A DNA stretch of 64,000 nucleotides from Anaerolineae bacterium (GTDB lineage: Bacteria > Chloroflexota > Anaerolineae > Promineifilales > Promineifilaceae). The notes beneath the pieces are model-generated. The model was not told the origin of the DNA. It searched no databases and worked only from the letters and a program-made list of their open reading frames with translations. The stretch covers positions 24,371-88,370 of the forward strand of contig JANQGC010000356.1 of NCBI GenBank assembly GCA_028277515.1. The letters are read 5' to 3'. A program made the position numbers and the translations under genes. Positions 27,801 through 36,157 of this stretch are shown piece after piece. How positions within the stretch are numbered: the first letter of the stretch is position 1; each line of letters starts with the position of its first letter.

Positions 27801-28766
27801 TCAACTTTTTATTTGATTGAAGTTGCGCCAGCGCCATATAAGCCCAATCGGATAGCCTACCATCTTGGCCACATCGCCAACAAAACGGATGATCGGGATG
27901 AGGGCAAATGCTCTCAGGCGGGAAGGGGGGCGCCAGCCCCAGGTGCCGGCCCACAATCTTTCTGCCGGGCGTCGAGAATAAGAACCGATACCTAGAAGGA
28001 GAAGCAGCCAGCCGGGCCATTTGTCATGCCAAATGAGACGGAGTATGAATGGCAAGATCGCCAGGTAAACGAAATATCGAATGGCGTGCCGAATAGGCCA
28101 TAAATTCGCTTTGCCATCGCCTCTCGCGTAGTAAAAATATTGGCGTGAAAAGGCGCGCAAGCTGCCACGCGGCCGAAAATAAGCGATAGCCTTTTCGGCG
28201 AAATGGAAGGGGCCGAATTTTTCGGTAAGAGATATATCGAAGACAAGATCTTCGCCATAATCGAGCCATTCCGGGTATCCGCCACCTTCTTTCCAGGCGG
28301 TTTTTAGAAAGGCGACCGAGCGGCTTGAGGGCAGAAATTTTTTGGGGTCCACATCCTGACGTTCGGGCAATACGGTTGCACCCATGACCACCTCAAAATC
28401 GGTATATGGATCAGGCTCGAACCAGCCGCTCACAATGGACGCATTTCCGGAAAGAATGGGGTGAACAATAGCCTCCAGCCAATCAGGGGCCAGGATCACG
28501 CCACCATCGGTGACGGCGATGATGTCGCTTGATGTTGCTTTAATGGCCAGGTTTCGGCCGCGGCTGATGTTGCTGCCAGGGGCTACGATGATTTTCAAAG
28601 GTAAATATTTTTTATACTCTTCCAGTATGGCCAGCGTATGATCCGTCGATCCGCCATCGCAAATGACGATTTCATCGGCATAATAAGTCTGGTTAATCAG
28701 GGAATCTAATAAGGGGCGTAACTCATCCCCCTCATTTTTCACCGTACTGATCACCGCTACTTTCAT
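27801..28766 (-). CDS. Family 2 glycosyltransferase
   Basis: 321 residues from ATG 28766, where the fold begins (MKVAVISTVKNEGDELRPLL); a longer in-frame start at 28847 overlaps the divergent promoter region. GT-A landmarks are VICDGGSTDHT, a DGG DxD-type motif in AVTDGGV, and YGEDLVFDISL (catalytic ED). C-terminal hydrophobic helices (about 245-300) suggest membrane association. Likely transfers a sugar to a lipid or polysaccharide; the substrate is unknown. Confidence 0.88.
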   Translation of the reverse strand: MKVAVISTVKNEGDELRPLLDSLINQTYYADEIVICDGGSTDHTLAILEEYKKYLPLKIIVAPGSNISRGRNLAIKATSSDIIAVTDGGVILAPDWLEAIVHPILSGNASIVSGWFEPDPYTDFEVVMGATVLPERQDVDPKKFLPSSRSVAFLKTAWKEGGGYPEWLDYGEDLVFDISLTEKFGPFHFAEKAIAYFRPRGSLRAFSRQYFYYARGDGKANLWPIRHAIRYFVYLAILPFILRLIWHDKWPGWLLLLLGIGSYSRRPAERLWAGTWGWRPPSRLRAFALIPIIRFVGDVAKMVGYPIGLIWRWRNFNQIKS

Positions 28767-28872
28767 CAAAGTCAATATCCTCTTTACTATTCGCGAAAAA
28801 GATGATCTTATCTTATATTGGAAACACGCAATAGTGACGAAAGTCACACATTAAGTTGAAGGAGATGAAATA

Positions 28873-29427
28873 ATGGTCGAACCACCCATTATGGGACTGC
28901 TTTTGCATGGCAACCAGTTAAAGAGAACGATTCGCACAGGATGGTTTCAAAGAGGGGTTGCTGACGCTGAAGATGTAGCCGCCCATAGTTATGGAGTTGC
29001 CTTTATTGTGTTGATGCTCTCCTATGCTATTCCGGATGAGTTTGACACACAAAAAGCCTTATCTATGGCAATTTTGCATGATTTACCCGAAGGTTTAACA
29101 ACCGACATTCCTTCGCCGGCCTGGAATTTTTTGCCTCCAGGTATAAAAATTGACGTTGAAAGGGGGGCAATGAACACGATTTTCACGGATGTTGTTTTTT
29201 CTCCAAAGTTAATGGACATTTGGGAGGAGTTACATCAGAGTCAATCTGCTGAAGCCTTACTCGTCCATGATGCGGATAAGCTGGATATGTATTTGCAGGC
29301 ATTTATGTACGAAAAGCAAACCGGCAACCGGCAGCTTGCCGAGTTTTGGTCGAAGCCGCGCACTTTCGCCTTTGAGGAGTCACAACAAATCTTTGATTAC
29401 CTGGTAAGCTTAAGAAAAAAAGAATAA
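28873..29427 (+). CDS. HD-domain phosphohydrolase (YfbR/HDDC2-like 5'-nucleotidase)
   Basis: 184 residues. Metal ligands of the HD fold are in EDVAAHSYG, LHDLPEGLTTD and VHDADKLDMY. The overall pattern resembles YfbR/HDDC2, which remove phosphate from deoxynucleoside 5'-monophosphates. An AAGGAGATG site precedes the ATG. It is divergent from the GT2 gene. Confidence 0.88.
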   Translation: MVEPPIMGLLLHGNQLKRTIRTGWFQRGVADAEDVAAHSYGVAFIVLMLSYAIPDEFDTQKALSMAILHDLPEGLTTDIPSPAWNFLPPGIKIDVERGAMNTIFTDVVFSPKLMDIWEELHQSQSAEALLVHDADKLDMYLQAFMYEKQTGNRQLAEFWSKPRTFAFEESQQIFDYLVSLRKKE

Positions 29428-29444
29428 GTATCAGACTAAAGCCG

Positions 29445-29473
29445 TTTACACTGGATTGTGGCTGGTTTATACT
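29445..29473 (+). promoter_or_regulatory. Promoter directly in front of the LysM/M23 gene
   Basis: TTTACA (29445-29450), 17-bp spacer, TATACT (29468-29473). The predicted +1 is only 2-3 nt before the ATG at 29483, so the transcript would be almost leaderless. No Shine-Dalgarno is present. Confidence 0.6.
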
Positions 29474-29482
29474 TCACATCTT

Positions 29483-30931
29483 ATGTTACCAGGGATTTAT
29501 TGGACGAACGCCAAAAAAAGTTTCATACTAGCCACATTCATATTGGTTGTTCTTTTTTTCCTGACCGTTGAATTTAGTTTCGCGCAAACTGAAGAACCGG
29601 CCGCGCCGGAATCGGGCCGAGCCGGATTAACGATTCATACGGTGCAGGAGGGTGAAAACTTAACGGTTATCGCTCAAGAATATGATGTTTCCGTAGAAGC
29701 CATTCGCCTGCTCAACCATCTGCGGAATGCTGATGTGCTTCATGTTGGTTATGAGTTATTGATACCAGGTGGTGAAGGGGATAGGGTTGCGGCCGTTGCT
29801 AATGCGCAGCTTGGCGATTCACTATTGACCATTGCCAGACGATTTAATACATCGGTTCAGGAAGTTCTGGAGGCGAACCTGCTCATCAATCGCGACTATA
29901 TTCCCACAGTAGGTCAATCTCTGTCAGTGATTAGCCATACAGGTTCGGATCAACCACGAACAATAGACGGTTTTCCGCATATCGTCGGCCAGGGGCAATC
30001 GATATTGGAGATTGCTGCCTGGTATGGTTTGTCCACGGCCGAAATCGCCCAGGCCAATGATTTATCCTATCCGATTAGATTGTTCCGCGGCCAACGATTA
30101 CTCATCCCCGGATCAGGCCAATTTCAAGATTTGCCGGACAATTGGAAAACAGTCGCCGTGCGGCCGGAGCAGATAAAACAAGGAGATACGGTTGTTGTTT
30201 ATGTGGAGCATATGCAAGAAGGGATGCCCACGGGCGAATTTGGCGGCCAGGAATTAAACTTCATTGCCAAAGATAATGGGTATGCGGCATTGGTTGGATT
30301 TGACGCCTTCACACCCCCAGGTTTTTATACGCTGAACCTGGCCGGGACCGGTGAGCAGGAGTGGCACGGCTTTTCGCAAGAAATTCCCATCATTTCCGCC
30401 AACTACATCACTCAATCAATTACCGTTCCTGGTAACCTCAGCTTGTTATTAGATCCGGACATTCGGGAGGAGGAAGACCGGCAGTTGCTGGAGATTTATT
30501 CTAATATTTCCGGAGAGCCAAGGTGGGAGGGTCCTTTCCGGGTTCCGGTCACAGACACAGTAGTGACCGCACCTTATGGTGGCGGACGCTCTTATAATGA
30601 GGGGCCTGTCACCATCTTCCATACCGGCACAGATTTTAGCGGTGGTGTCGGAACACCTATTTTAGCTGCCGCCAACGGCACCGTCATCTTCAATGATTGG
30701 CTGGAGCTGCGTGGAAACAGTGTCATTGTGGACCATGGTCAAGGGGTGATGACGGGGTATTATCATCTTGCAGAGTCATACGTTGCAACAGGCCAGGAAA
30801 TACAGATAGGAGAACCAATCGGGACGGGCGGATCAACAGGATTATCTACCGGCCCCCATCTGCATTGGGATTTGCGTATCATGGGCGTTCCGGTTGATGG
30901 TATGCGCTGGACGGAAGAGATTTTTCCCTGA
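29483..30931 (+). CDS. LysM-repeat M23 metallopeptidase
   Basis: 482 residues from ATG 29483; a TTG at 29456 is in frame but overlaps the promoter. The signal/anchor helix (about 12-35) is followed by three LysM motifs (about 45-90, 100-145, 160-205; for example TVQEGENLTVIAQEYDV). An immunoglobulin-like middle part leads to a C-terminal M23 endopeptidase with HTGTDF, the HGQG loop and HLHWD zinc-site motifs. It cuts peptidoglycan cross-bridges during growth or acts as a division activator. Confidence 0.92.
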   Translation: MLPGIYWTNAKKSFILATFILVVLFFLTVEFSFAQTEEPAAPESGRAGLTIHTVQEGENLTVIAQEYDVSVEAIRLLNHLRNADVLHVGYELLIPGGEGDRVAAVANAQLGDSLLTIARRFNTSVQEVLEANLLINRDYIPTVGQSLSVISHTGSDQPRTIDGFPHIVGQGQSILEIAAWYGLSTAEIAQANDLSYPIRLFRGQRLLIPGSGQFQDLPDNWKTVAVRPEQIKQGDTVVVYVEHMQEGMPTGEFGGQELNFIAKDNGYAALVGFDAFTPPGFYTLNLAGTGEQEWHGFSQEIPIISANYITQSITVPGNLSLLLDPDIREEEDRQLLEIYSNISGEPRWEGPFRVPVTDTVVTAPYGGGRSYNEGPVTIFHTGTDFSGGVGTPILAAANGTVIFNDWLELRGNSVIVDHGQGVMTGYYHLAESYVATGQEIQIGEPIGTGGSTGLSTGPHLHWDLRIMGVPVDGMRWTEEIFP

Positions 30932-31020
30932 AAACGCTCCATTACGATTGGTTGAACCGCCCTGACCGTTGCCTGCAGAGCTTGCCGGAATTCCGTGAAT
31001 ATGGTCAGGGGGGAGCGTTT
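30932..31020. repeat. 89-nt structured intergenic element with nested inverted repeats
   Basis: The outer arms AAACGCTCC (30932-30940) and GGAGCGTTT (31012-31020) are perfect, and the inner arms CCCTGACC (30960-30967) and GGTCAGGG (31003-31010) are also perfect. Between them sit a small GGTT/AACC hairpin and an apical GGAATTCC. It lies in the gap before the next lipoprotein and may be a terminator, a MITE or a noncoding RNA. Confidence 0.45.
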
Positions 31021-31034
31021 AGAAAGATATTACC

Positions 31035-32375
31035 ATGAAAAAACAAATATTTGTTGTTATCATGTTTTTAGTACTTGTGAATCTGTCTTGTTCTAGTACT
31101 GAGGAGATATCGGATCCAATAGCTCAAACCAAAAGCGCAGAAATAAATGATCTCGAACCCCAGGAACAGTCGGTTGAGTTAAGTTTGTCAACTGTTGAAA
31201 ACGATGAAATTTCATTCAATACTCCGCAAGCAACTCTGACATCGGTACCAACTTTAACCCCAACACCATCGCAAGTTGCGACGCCCACAATGGAAACTAT
31301 CCCCACCACAAAAAATTCAGCAGTGCTGTTTAAAGGGCCATTGGTAGGTTTTAATATTGAAGGATCCGATGATTTTTCCTTATTATTATTGGACTTTGAT
31401 AGTTTGACTTTTAGGGAGATTGGGGGTGAATTAATCGATTCTCCGCTCGAGATACAGTGGACAAGCAATGGGTGTGAGTTATTTATCCTGGGAAAATTAA
31501 TTGATCTGCATGGTAATATACAAGAAGATATTACGTTTTTGGATAGAGGCAGCTTTGCAGGGACAAGATTATCTCCGGATAAGAAGCGGCTTGCATACCC
31601 TCTTTTTGGTGGGCAGCAAACGCTTGATGGCGCTACATTAATTGATGTTGTGATTACTAATATAGAAAATCCAATTAAAGAAGTTCAAGTATCAAAAAAT
31701 GGAGGGGCTTCTTCCTTCTCTTGGTCTCCCAATGGACAATGGTTGGCATTCAGTGATTATGATGAACAAGGGATTTTACAGATTTATCGTTCAACTCCAG
31801 ATGGAAAAATAATAGAGCAGCTTACGGAGCATACAGAACCTTATGAGAGTATTGAAACAATATCCTGGTCTAATGATTCCCTGAAAATTGCTTATGGAGT
31901 TGAAAATTTCTCCGATTCAGTAACAGAAGAAACAGTAGAAAATTATGAAGGATGGGTTGGTTTAATCGAATTAGGAGAATTAAAGCCAATAGTTATTAGG
32001 TCTCCCAAGCTAGGTTTTATAATAGATATTTGGTGGGATGAGAAATCTTCCCGCCTTGCATTTTCAGGCAGTAGCCTTCCTTTTCTTTCGACAGATGATC
32101 CGTATCGAGGGAGGCGAATTCATTGGGTTGATGCTACAACCGGAAAGATAGAAAGCTCTTTTTTTGATATTGATGGACCAGGTGGGCACTTTACTGTGGC
32201 AGTTCCTGTTGGAAATATAGACACTTTTTTAATTAGTGGTCTTGGTGGTTTTTATACCCTAGATGGTAGAACAAAAAGTTATGATTCACTCGGAAACTTT
32301 GAGTTAGGCGGCATTATTCGTGGTGTCCAAAGTTCTCCATTCAGTTTTCCTGGGGAATCAAATTGTTCCTATTAA
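31035..32375 (+). CDS. Lipoprotein with PD40/TolB-like beta-propeller
   Basis: 446 residues. The signal peptide ends in VNLSC with the lipid-attached Cys19. A Thr/Pro linker (about 70-100) is followed by WD40-like (PD40) strands such as SFSWSPNGQWLAFS and ISWSNDSLKIAYGV. An external lipid-anchored propeller, role unknown. The base composition is more AT-rich than the preceding core genes, and from here on the sequence has fewer CGGCCG-type words, suggesting acquisition (inference). Confidence 0.82.
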   Translation: MKKQIFVVIMFLVLVNLSCSSTEEISDPIAQTKSAEINDLEPQEQSVELSLSTVENDEISFNTPQATLTSVPTLTPTPSQVATPTMETIPTTKNSAVLFKGPLVGFNIEGSDDFSLLLLDFDSLTFREIGGELIDSPLEIQWTSNGCELFILGKLIDLHGNIQEDITFLDRGSFAGTRLSPDKKRLAYPLFGGQQTLDGATLIDVVITNIENPIKEVQVSKNGGASSFSWSPNGQWLAFSDYDEQGILQIYRSTPDGKIIEQLTEHTEPYESIETISWSNDSLKIAYGVENFSDSVTEETVENYEGWVGLIELGELKPIVIRSPKLGFIIDIWWDEKSSRLAFSGSSLPFLSTDDPYRGRRIHWVDATTGKIESSFFDIDGPGGHFTVAVPVGNIDTFLISGLGGFYTLDGRTKSYDSLGNFELGGIIRGVQSSPFSFPGESNCSY

Positions 32376-32865
32376 TAAAACCATGAGAAGATACCAAAAG
32401 AAATGGCCGGTTACTGTTCTGATCCTAGTCAGACCTAATTTTTGGGTTTTTATTTCGTGTGTGCAATGAGAAGTCCAAATAATTTTTCATCTGCTGTAAC
32501 TTCATCTATGTTAATAACACTACCTTGGATCAAAGACCAAAGAGTCATTTGAGCCGTATTTAATAATGAGAGATTACTTTGGCTTGCAAGAATGAACAGA
32601 ACTTATGCAAAGGGTATTGCTCAAACCAAGCAACAATCGCCTTGGCCAAAGTATCAAGTGAATCAAAGAACTGGTTCCTGGTTACTTGATGACGCATCAC
32701 TCGTCAAAGTCGCTCTGAGGTTCCCCGGGTTTTGAGACAGTACAGTTATCTATTTCGCCGGCTATAATGAGTCCCAAGATCCATCCTCGAATAAGTTACT
32801 ATGATTGAAAGTGGCAACCAAGCCCTTGTTTGGATATAATTTCGGATGGAACATATACCAGTTAT
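32376..32865. other. Intergenic stretch holding a transposase remnant and a promoter-like box
   Basis: Apart from the IS630-like remnant (32560-32739) the stretch has no gene. A TATAAT is at 32835-32840, 25 nt before the ATG of the next gene, with no clear -35 at the right distance. Confidence 0.5.
32560..32739 (-). pseudogene. C-terminal remnant of an IS630-type transposase
   Basis: Reading from about 32739 leftwards the frame gives SERL-stop-RVMRHQVTRNQFFDSLD and then AKAIVAWFEQYPLHKF before a TAA at 32560. This is the conserved ERLW...VTRN..F.S end of IS630-family DDE transposases, with the Trp codon changed to TGA. Upstream coding sequence is not recognisable. A degraded insertion. Confidence 0.65.
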
Positions 32866-34494
32866 ATGACTTCAGATTTCCCCTTCATGCAGGAGATAGA
32901 TGTGATTCAGGCTCAGACGCAGATGGCGGAATACTGGGGAGAGCAGTTTTCCCTGAAAGATTCTGACATCGAGCAACTATATAACCATTTACTTGAGGTT
33001 GAAAAACCGCAAACCATTGAGGAGCTGACGGCTACCTTGATTCATAAACGGGTAGATGAAGAAATCCGTTCAATTAAACGGTCGGCAAAAGGCCATAAAA
33101 TTTTCCAGCCGCAAAATGAATATGAGAAGGGAGACAAACTCCTTTTTCCCGCTATGGGTTTCAAGCGAGGCGTTGTTTCAGCTATCCGCGATGGCTTCAA
33201 TCCAGATGAAGGCAATTTCAAAGTTGTTGCTGTAGATATTGACGAAAAGACGCGCGAATTCGCTTCGAGATATACCGCAGACCACATGCTGAATACAGAT
33301 AATGGGGTTGAAATTCTTGATCTCTTCGATTTAGACGCTGATGATTTGTTTAACAGATATGGTGCGTCCGTTGCTGAAAAGCTGGCCAGGCAACTCCATA
33401 AACATCCCGATTTTGTGGAAATCGGTTCATTTTGGTTTGTCGAATCTTTGTTGGTTGAAGTTGACAAAGGTCATCTCCACCTTTCCGAGGCCATACTTGA
33501 GATGCATGAAGGAGGCCCTCTGCCGGCCAGAGAGATTTTGACACATCTCGATCTTGACCCGGCGATTAAGGAGGAAGTGCAACTCTTCTCCTTAAACAAT
33601 GCCCTTCTGAAAGATAATCGTTTTGATAATGTTGCTCCACAGGGACAGTTTTCCTGGTTTTTACACCGGTTGGAACCGGAGGAGGTTTTAAAGACCCCGG
33701 CGAGATTAGAATATGAACCCATTCCGGTGAACAGGGATTTACTAGGACCGTTATTGTTGCAGTTAGAACATGAATTGGATGATGAATGGTCCGATCTAAA
33801 ACCAAAAGCATTTCCTCCCGGCGAACCGGTACAAGTTGTGCTGACATTCCCCCATCGCTGGGCGGGCACTTTGCCGCTCAATGCCAGCTTGCGCAACTTG
33901 TTTTCATCCGGCAGCGAAGCGCGAAAAAGAGTGGTTTTCGTCGATGATGAAACAGGGCAAGAAATTGTCGGTTGGGTGGTTCCCGATGATCGTTATATTT
34001 TCGGTTTTAGTGAATGGTTTGAAGCAAATGAGATCCCTGTCGGTGGATTCTTGCACCTCACTCCCAATTCAGAGCCTGGGAAAATTAATATCGGCTTTGA
34101 CCGCAGACGGCCGCAGCGGGAATGGGTCCGGTTGGCCACTGTTACCGACAATAAACTCAGATTTGAATTGAAGCGACGGTCCGTGGGTTGCGGGTATGAT
34201 GATTTACTCATTGTGGGCACCGAAGTATTGACGGCCGTTGATGCACACTGGCGTCGAGTTGAGAACAGCGATCGTTCCTTGACTTCAATTATTGTTGAGG
34301 TTTTTCCTTCATTGGCTTCCCTCTCAACGCAAGACACGGTTCATGCAAAGACCATATACAGCGCCGTCAACATGCTGCGCCGCATGCCCCCTGGGCCGAT
34401 TTTTGAAGTGCTGGTACGCAACCCGGCTTTTAAGACGGTCGGCGATCATTATTGGATTTTTGATAGCAGTCGCTGGCAAGAGCGATCTAAATAG
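32866..34494 (+). CDS. Uncharacterised protein, first gene of a trio
   Basis: 542 residues from ATG 32866; a longer TTG start at 32830 overlaps a TATAAT box. The first 90 residues are helical with a QLYNHLLEVEKPQTIEELTATLI segment that resembles an HTH of the HARE type. The middle has beta-strand stretches, and the C-terminal half has a repeated Trp/Phe-rich layout (HRWAGTLPLN, VGWVVPDDRYIFGFSEW). No family is recognised. It is 14 bp upstream of two coupled genes that end in a deoxyribosyltransferase-like protein. Function unknown. Confidence 0.65.
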   Translation: MTSDFPFMQEIDVIQAQTQMAEYWGEQFSLKDSDIEQLYNHLLEVEKPQTIEELTATLIHKRVDEEIRSIKRSAKGHKIFQPQNEYEKGDKLLFPAMGFKRGVVSAIRDGFNPDEGNFKVVAVDIDEKTREFASRYTADHMLNTDNGVEILDLFDLDADDLFNRYGASVAEKLARQLHKHPDFVEIGSFWFVESLLVEVDKGHLHLSEAILEMHEGGPLPAREILTHLDLDPAIKEEVQLFSLNNALLKDNRFDNVAPQGQFSWFLHRLEPEEVLKTPARLEYEPIPVNRDLLGPLLLQLEHELDDEWSDLKPKAFPPGEPVQVVLTFPHRWAGTLPLNASLRNLFSSGSEARKRVVFVDDETGQEIVGWVVPDDRYIFGFSEWFEANEIPVGGFLHLTPNSEPGKINIGFDRRRPQREWVRLATVTDNKLRFELKRRSVGCGYDDLLIVGTEVLTAVDAHWRRVENSDRSLTSIIVEVFPSLASLSTQDTVHAKTIYSAVNMLRRMPPGPIFEVLVRNPAFKTVGDHYWIFDSSRWQERSK

Positions 34495-34508
34495 GAAGAG
34501 GAATCAAT

Positions 34509-34955
34509 TTGGCAAGCAATCCACGCCCCAAAATTAAACTCAGGTCACCCATGAGGACGACCGCCGACACCAAATTCTATATTGATTTTGATTGGTGGGA
34601 GCGGTCTAATCTTGATTTGAAAACCTATTTGGTTACCCGTTTTGCCATGGGCGATGATATCTCGCTTGAGGCGGAATTTGATCAGGTGGACCTCGTTGAC
34701 CCCAATACCGGGGAAGTACACCAGGTTGATGGTTTTCAATATTTGATCCAGGCTTATTTTCACCGGCTTCCACAAGATTTTGTGACCCAGGCTTCGCTTG
34801 TTGATGCCGCTTTTTGTGTCATTTTGGCCAATGCCAACCAGCCGATGAGTGCCAAAGAGATAGCCGCCCGTGTCGGCCGGCCGACGGAAGTTGTCATCCG
34901 AACCCTCGGCGGCACCAATGTTTACCAGGGCATAAGACCCATTCTCAAAGAATAA
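34509..34955 (+). CDS. Uncharacterised protein with C-terminal winged-helix-like domain
   Basis: 148 residues from TTG 34509, chosen because AGGA lies 6 nt upstream; ATG 34551 is the alternative. The N-terminal part (about 15-85) contains FYIDFDWWERSNLDLKTYL and a beta-rich region; the C-terminus has MSAKEIAARVGRPTEVVIRTL, a winged-helix-like DNA-binding segment. Its stop overlaps the next start by one base (TAATG). Function unknown. Confidence 0.65.
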   Translation: MASNPRPKIKLRSPMRTTADTKFYIDFDWWERSNLDLKTYLVTRFAMGDDISLEAEFDQVDLVDPNTGEVHQVDGFQYLIQAYFHRLPQDFVTQASLVDAAFCVILANANQPMSAKEIAARVGRPTEVVIRTLGGTNVYQGIRPILKE

Positions 34956-35389
34956 TGCATATATTCATCGCCGGTGTCATGCAGGGGAACCGCCTGGATC
35001 ATGAAATTGATGATCAGCATTACCGGGTGCGTATCAGTGAAGCCTTGAAAGATTCCCTTCCTGACGCACAAATAACTGATCCCTGGGCTTTGAATCCGCA
35101 TAGCGTGCATTATGATGCGGACCGGGCAAGACGTACATTTTTGGACATGACGGGCCAGGCGGGTGAAGCCGATCTGCTTATCGCCTATCTTCCAACATTG
35201 AGTATGGGAACGGCGATGGAAATGTGGCAGGCGTACCAATCGGGGACGTATATCATTGCCGTAACGCCTTTTGTCCATCATTGGGCGATTCGCTTTACCG
35301 CCGATGAGGTTCTGCCCGATTTAGAAACTCTTCTCAATAAAATCCATAGCGGTGATTTAACACGCATTATAGAAAACCGGCAGAGTTGA
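34955..35389 (+). CDS. Nucleoside 2-deoxyribosyltransferase-like protein
   Basis: 144 residues. The start is ATG 34955, in the stop of the preceding gene; a longer frame from 34814 is out of the preceding coding frame. The Rossmann-like fold shows IFIAGVMQG near the start and ADLLIAYLPTLSMGTAMEMW, which resembles the nucleoside 2-deoxyribosyltransferase and DUF4406 families with a Glu at the catalytic position. Possible hydrolase or transferase of nucleosides or NAD-like molecules. It is in a three-gene operon with two unknown proteins and lies upstream of tRNA-Arg. Confidence 0.65.
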   Translation: MHIFIAGVMQGNRLDHEIDDQHYRVRISEALKDSLPDAQITDPWALNPHSVHYDADRARRTFLDMTGQAGEADLLIAYLPTLSMGTAMEMWQAYQSGTYIIAVTPFVHHWAIRFTADEVLPDLETLLNKIHSGDLTRIIENRQS

Positions 35390-35439
35390 CGTTGGCAACG
35401 TTGCTGTCTAGAATTGGGCTTGTGATTCGGATTAATTAC

Positions 35440-35512
35440 GCCCCAGTAGCTCAATGGATAGAGCGCCGGACTTCTAATCCGTAGGTTGCACGTTCGAGTC
35501 GTGCCTGGGGTA
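35440..35512 (+). tRNA. tRNA-Arg (UCU)
   Basis: 73 nt with a 7-bp acceptor stem (GCCCCAG / CTGGGGT, first pair G-U), D arm TAGCTCAATGGATAGAGC, anticodon loop CTTCTAA (anticodon TCT), T arm GCACGTTCGAGTCGTGC. One mismatch lies at the base of the anticodon stem. CCA is not encoded. The accessory region begins just downstream. Confidence 0.95.
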
Positions 35513-35529
35513 CTAGAGAGAAAACAAGA

Positions 35530-35563
35530 AAAACCCCGCTAAATTTTGGTTTAGCGGGGTTTT
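35530..35563 (+). terminator. Rho-independent terminator after tRNA-Arg
   Basis: A perfect 14-bp stem AAAACCCCGCTAAA / TTTAGCGGGGTTTT with a 6-nt loop and a T-run. Bidirectional by symmetry; it ends the tRNA transcript. Confidence 0.9.
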
Positions 35564-35721
35564 AATTTGCTTATTATTTGCTTATAGATTCAATTTTTTC
35601 AGGTCTGGAAGGAATGGACTCAATGGAAACCGGTATCAACTTAGAAGCGAATATCACTAAAAAGAGAAGATTGCCTATCAGCAGATAGATAAAAACGCTG
35701 TTGAAAATCTACAAGCATTTT

Positions 35722-35898
35722 TTACAAATCAGGGCGGGTCATTTTCTCCAACCAATCAAGTAAATCCGATTGCCTGATCCTGACATTCCGACCAATCTTT
35801 ATGAAGGGAATCTTTTCCCTTTTGACCAAGTCATACATTTTTGATTTCGACATCTTTAGGTATTCAGCTACTTCTGGTACTGTATAGATTGTTTCCAT
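35722..35898 (-). CDS. Excisionase-family DNA-binding protein (helix-turn-helix)
   Basis: 58 residues from ATG 35898, preceded by AAGG and 7 nt; a longer frame to 36027 would enter the operator region. The sequence METIYTVPEVAEYLKMSKS and FIKIGRNVRIRQSDLLDWLE is the MerR/Xis-like winged-helix fold of DNA-binding/excisionase proteins. Typical of mobile elements. It is divergent from the 36158 gene across a palindrome at 36110-36127. Confidence 0.85.
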   Translation of the reverse strand: METIYTVPEVAEYLKMSKSKMYDLVKREKIPFIKIGRNVRIRQSDLLDWLEKMTRPDL

Positions 35899-36109
35899 TT
35901 TATTACCTTTAGATTTCTTAATAGCTAGAGGCTTTGTTAAATTCATTTTGATAGTCCTGAATACATTAATTGATCCGTTTCTTGGTTTATCAACAAGGTG
36001 TATCTTCTCAATCGAGATTTTCGTCAATGACTATTCACTTGGACGGTAAAAGCCATATCAATAACCTTGAAACAATCAGTAATGTATGTTTTTCATTTGA
36101 TTTTGATAT

Positions 36110-36127
36110 ATTACATTTATTTGTAAT
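36110..36127. promoter_or_regulatory. Palindrome between divergent genes
   Basis: ATTACA (36110-36115) and TGTAAT (36122-36127) are an exact inverted repeat with a 6-nt TTTATT spacer in the AT-rich gap. Candidate operator for the Xis-like protein or the adjacent HTH protein. Confidence 0.4.
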
Positions 36128-36157
36128 GGATTAGAATGAGGATCTGATGCAGAAATA

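Noticed and set aside
34814..34954. Extended start of the NDT-like gene
   Set aside because: It overlaps the preceding gene out of frame with a Cys/Arg-rich translation; the TAATG start at 34955 fits the family.
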